The translations under genes and the position numbers were made by a program. The notes under the pieces were generated by a model. It ran no database searches. It was given only the letters and a program-made list of their open reading frames with translations, and was not told the origin of the DNA. 64,000 nt of DNA from Burkholderia stagnalis. GTDB taxonomy: Bacteria > Pseudomonadota > Gammaproteobacteria > Burkholderiales > Burkholderiaceae. Shown one piece after another: positions 62,777 to 64,000 of this stretch (position 1 is its first letter; each line of letters starts with the position of its first letter). The stretch spans positions 124,001-188,000 of the forward strand of contig NZ_CADESW010000002.1 of assembly GCF_902830275.1 (NCBI RefSeq). Reading direction: 5' to 3'.

Positions 62777-63946
62777 ATGAAGGTACAGCCAACAACAATT
62801 TTAAAAGTGAGACAAGCAATCGGAGAACTAAAAGCCAACGGAAGAAAAGCAAGCACAAGCTCAGTTGCCGCGCACCTTGGGCTTTCCGGTCCACGTGTCT
62901 ACCAAGTATTACATAAAAGAGGTGAACTATCCTCTCTCGACAGCTTTACTAGCAAAAGAGATTTTGAGCGAATAGCGCAAGAATTAAAAACACATCACAC
63001 TAAGAATTTGATTTTACAGGAAATTAAATGCCTACCCATTGATGGGCTATCCAGATTAAGCAACGTGCAACTGAGCACAATGCTAACCAATTACAAGATA
63101 CCTCATTCAAGAAATTTGTTAGGAAGAGTCCGTCTGATAGAAAACACTGAACTATACACTCCAAGCGAGTTATTCGGCATGGTTGAGGCGAATATCAAAT
63201 TTGATTCGTTTAAGCAGCTTTTATATGCAAACAAGATCCCATTCAAAAAGGTCAGAAAAACATACGCAAGAAGGGTAAATAAAACACAAGCCACCCTTAA
63301 CCACCTTAGGTCCATTGATACAAGGAAAATGAGCATTAAGGACATATGGAGATTGGATGTGATGAAAAACTATCAATCTTACGAGACAGTCCGACAGCTT
63401 CTTAGGAGCAACAATATACCTTATGGAAGAAAGCTGGCCTTCGCTGATGAGGTAAAGAATAAATTGAATGATCTCGATACTGCATCAATGACATTCAAAG
63501 AAATACATGAGCTTGTTGGCGGCCCTGAAGCGAGACTGAGGATTGTTATTCAATCCAACAAAATACCCTACAGGAAGCTCAAGCGAAAGGAAATTAAATT
63601 CAAGTCAAAATACTCTCGCTTATACTCTAAACTCGACAATATTGATACCTCACAATACACCGTTGAAGAGCTGAGACATATGCTTGGATTTTCTGTTCCG
63701 GTTTCATCCCTATATGCAAGACTTAAGAGTCGAGGTCAGGCATACAAGAAGAACATGTCTATTGCTGAAAAATTGTCTTCATTAGATACATCGAAACACA
63801 CAATAAAAGAACTTGGGGAGATAGTGGGCATACATTGTTATCAAACAATGTATTATGCGGTCAGAACAGCGGGCTTTCCATACAAGAGATCGACAAAGTA
63901 TAGAGACAGAAAGAATGCTATTTTTGAGGGCAGCATTAAATTCTAA
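62777..63946 (+). CDS. Six-module HTH-repeat protein
   Basis: A 389-residue basic protein, paralogue of the preceding one. It opens with the KfrA-like HTH (LKVRQAIGELKANGRKASTS, VAAHLGLSGPRVYQVLHKRG) and continues with six modules (for example NIDTSQYTVEELRHMLGF, LDTSKHTIKELGEIVGIH, each ending in YKK/PYKR). The N-terminal module of the neighbour is missing, otherwise the order is the same. CAAGGAGACAGA precedes the ATG. Confidence 0.8.
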   Translation: MKVQPTTILKVRQAIGELKANGRKASTSSVAAHLGLSGPRVYQVLHKRGELSSLDSFTSKRDFERIAQELKTHHTKNLILQEIKCLPIDGLSRLSNVQLSTMLTNYKIPHSRNLLGRVRLIENTELYTPSELFGMVEANIKFDSFKQLLYANKIPFKKVRKTYARRVNKTQATLNHLRSIDTRKMSIKDIWRLDVMKNYQSYETVRQLLRSNNIPYGRKLAFADEVKNKLNDLDTASMTFKEIHELVGGPEARLRIVIQSNKIPYRKLKRKEIKFKSKYSRLYSKLDNIDTSQYTVEELRHMLGFSVPVSSLYARLKSRGQAYKKNMSIAEKLSSLDTSKHTIKELGEIVGIHCYQTMYYAVRTAGFPYKRSTKYRDRKNAIFEGSIKF

Positions 63947-63957
63947 AACCCAACCCC

Positions 63958-63993
63958 GTTGTCTTCATGGGAATGTTTATCGGATTAAATAAA
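63958..63993. repeat. Direct repeat, copy 2 (first copy at 33591-33626)
   Basis: GTTGTCTTCATGGGAATGT followed by TTATCGGATTAAA, about 30 of 35 bases identical to the copy near the left end. The window ends 7 bases later. Confidence 0.6.
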
Positions 63994-64000
63994 AGCAACC

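Larger units (their letters stand above)
31660..64000. mobile_element. Left 32 kb of an AT-richer element integrated in tRNA-Arg(CCU)
   Basis: Everything right of the broken tRNA differs from the host: base composition falls to roughly 40-45% GC by eye, codon use changes, genes are short, and strong terminators with T-runs are frequent. Contents include an HTH protein, an H-NS-like protein, a methyltransferase, an SF3 helicase, a DotA/TraY protein, type IV pilins, and many small proteins with a common C-terminal tail. No integrase, relaxase, capsid or terminase gene is visible. The element continues past 64,000. Confidence 0.85.

Noticed and set aside
31660-64000. Prophage
   Set aside because: No terminase, portal, capsid or tail gene is recognisable in 32 kb. 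The P4-like helicase alone is shared by many plasmids and integrative elements.

Overview
The first half of the window (about 1-31,620) is a GC-rich, densely packed chromosome with the gene repertoire and codon style of Burkholderia sensu lato: BenE, transaldolase, MctP/DUF3311, UbiC, HtpG, a MocR regulator with an EamA exporter, PhzF, a GGDEF/EAL protein, ChrA, PACE, ParC/ParE, an Uup-type ABC-F protein and rubredoxin. These are ordinary housekeeping, transport and regulatory genes. Most are monocistronic or in two- and three-gene runs with 4-base start/stop overlaps.

At 31,621 a host tRNA-Arg(CCU) gene begins but breaks off in its anticodon loop at about 31,659. From there to the end of the window (over 32 kb; the right end is not seen) base composition drops sharply, genes become small and mostly unrecognisable, and nearly every transcription unit ends in a strong hairpin terminator. 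This is an integrated mobile element. No integrase or relaxase is visible, so those functions must lie to the right or be unrecognised. About 220 bp inside the left end, on the minus strand, the element carries its own tRNA-Arg(CCU), interrupted after U36 of the anticodon by a 213-nt group I intron of the small Azoarcus-like (IC3) type. The element thus appears to break a host tRNA-Arg(CCU) and bring an intron-containing one with it.

The element then holds, in order: an HTH-type small protein and an unknown gene (32.2-33.5 kb); an H-NS-like protein (33.9 kb); two unknown genes; a minus-strand coiled-coil protein and a lone DotA/TraY-type membrane protein (35.8-39.2 kb); a small-RNA-like region with three terminators; an unknown minus-strand gene; an orphan DPPY DNA methyltransferase followed by a chain of small genes (40.7-43.6 kb); a ribbon-helix-helix regulator; an SF3 helicase related to the P4/D5 primase C-terminus (44.1 kb); further small genes, a HAD-like protein and an exported SGNH hydrolase; two minus-strand type IV pilin genes (48.6-49.6 kb); a membrane-anchored HNH-like protein; ankyrin-type proteins; a Lon-like AAA+ ATPase with an ankyrin-like N-terminus; an XRE regulator; an exported protein and a lipoprotein (57.4-59.5 kb); and a final run encoding three proteins built from a repeated helix-turn-helix-like module (60.6-63.9 kb).

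Three shared features tie the element together. First, at least eight different proteins end in the same short basic tail (G/K-x-x-K-I/M at the C-terminus, often after an amphipathic helix), and three adjacent genes share about 40 C-terminal residues behind unrelated N-termini. Second, seven transcription units begin with almost the same promoter (TTGACA-N16-TAAATT with conserved spacer and flanks), implying a common regulon. Third, intergenic hairpin elements recur: three copies of a three-hairpin RNA-like repeat and several operon-internal hairpins. Shared C-terminal tails, ankyrin-type proteins and a DotA/TraY protein together suggest, as inference only, proteins sorted or delivered by a type IVB-like apparatus.
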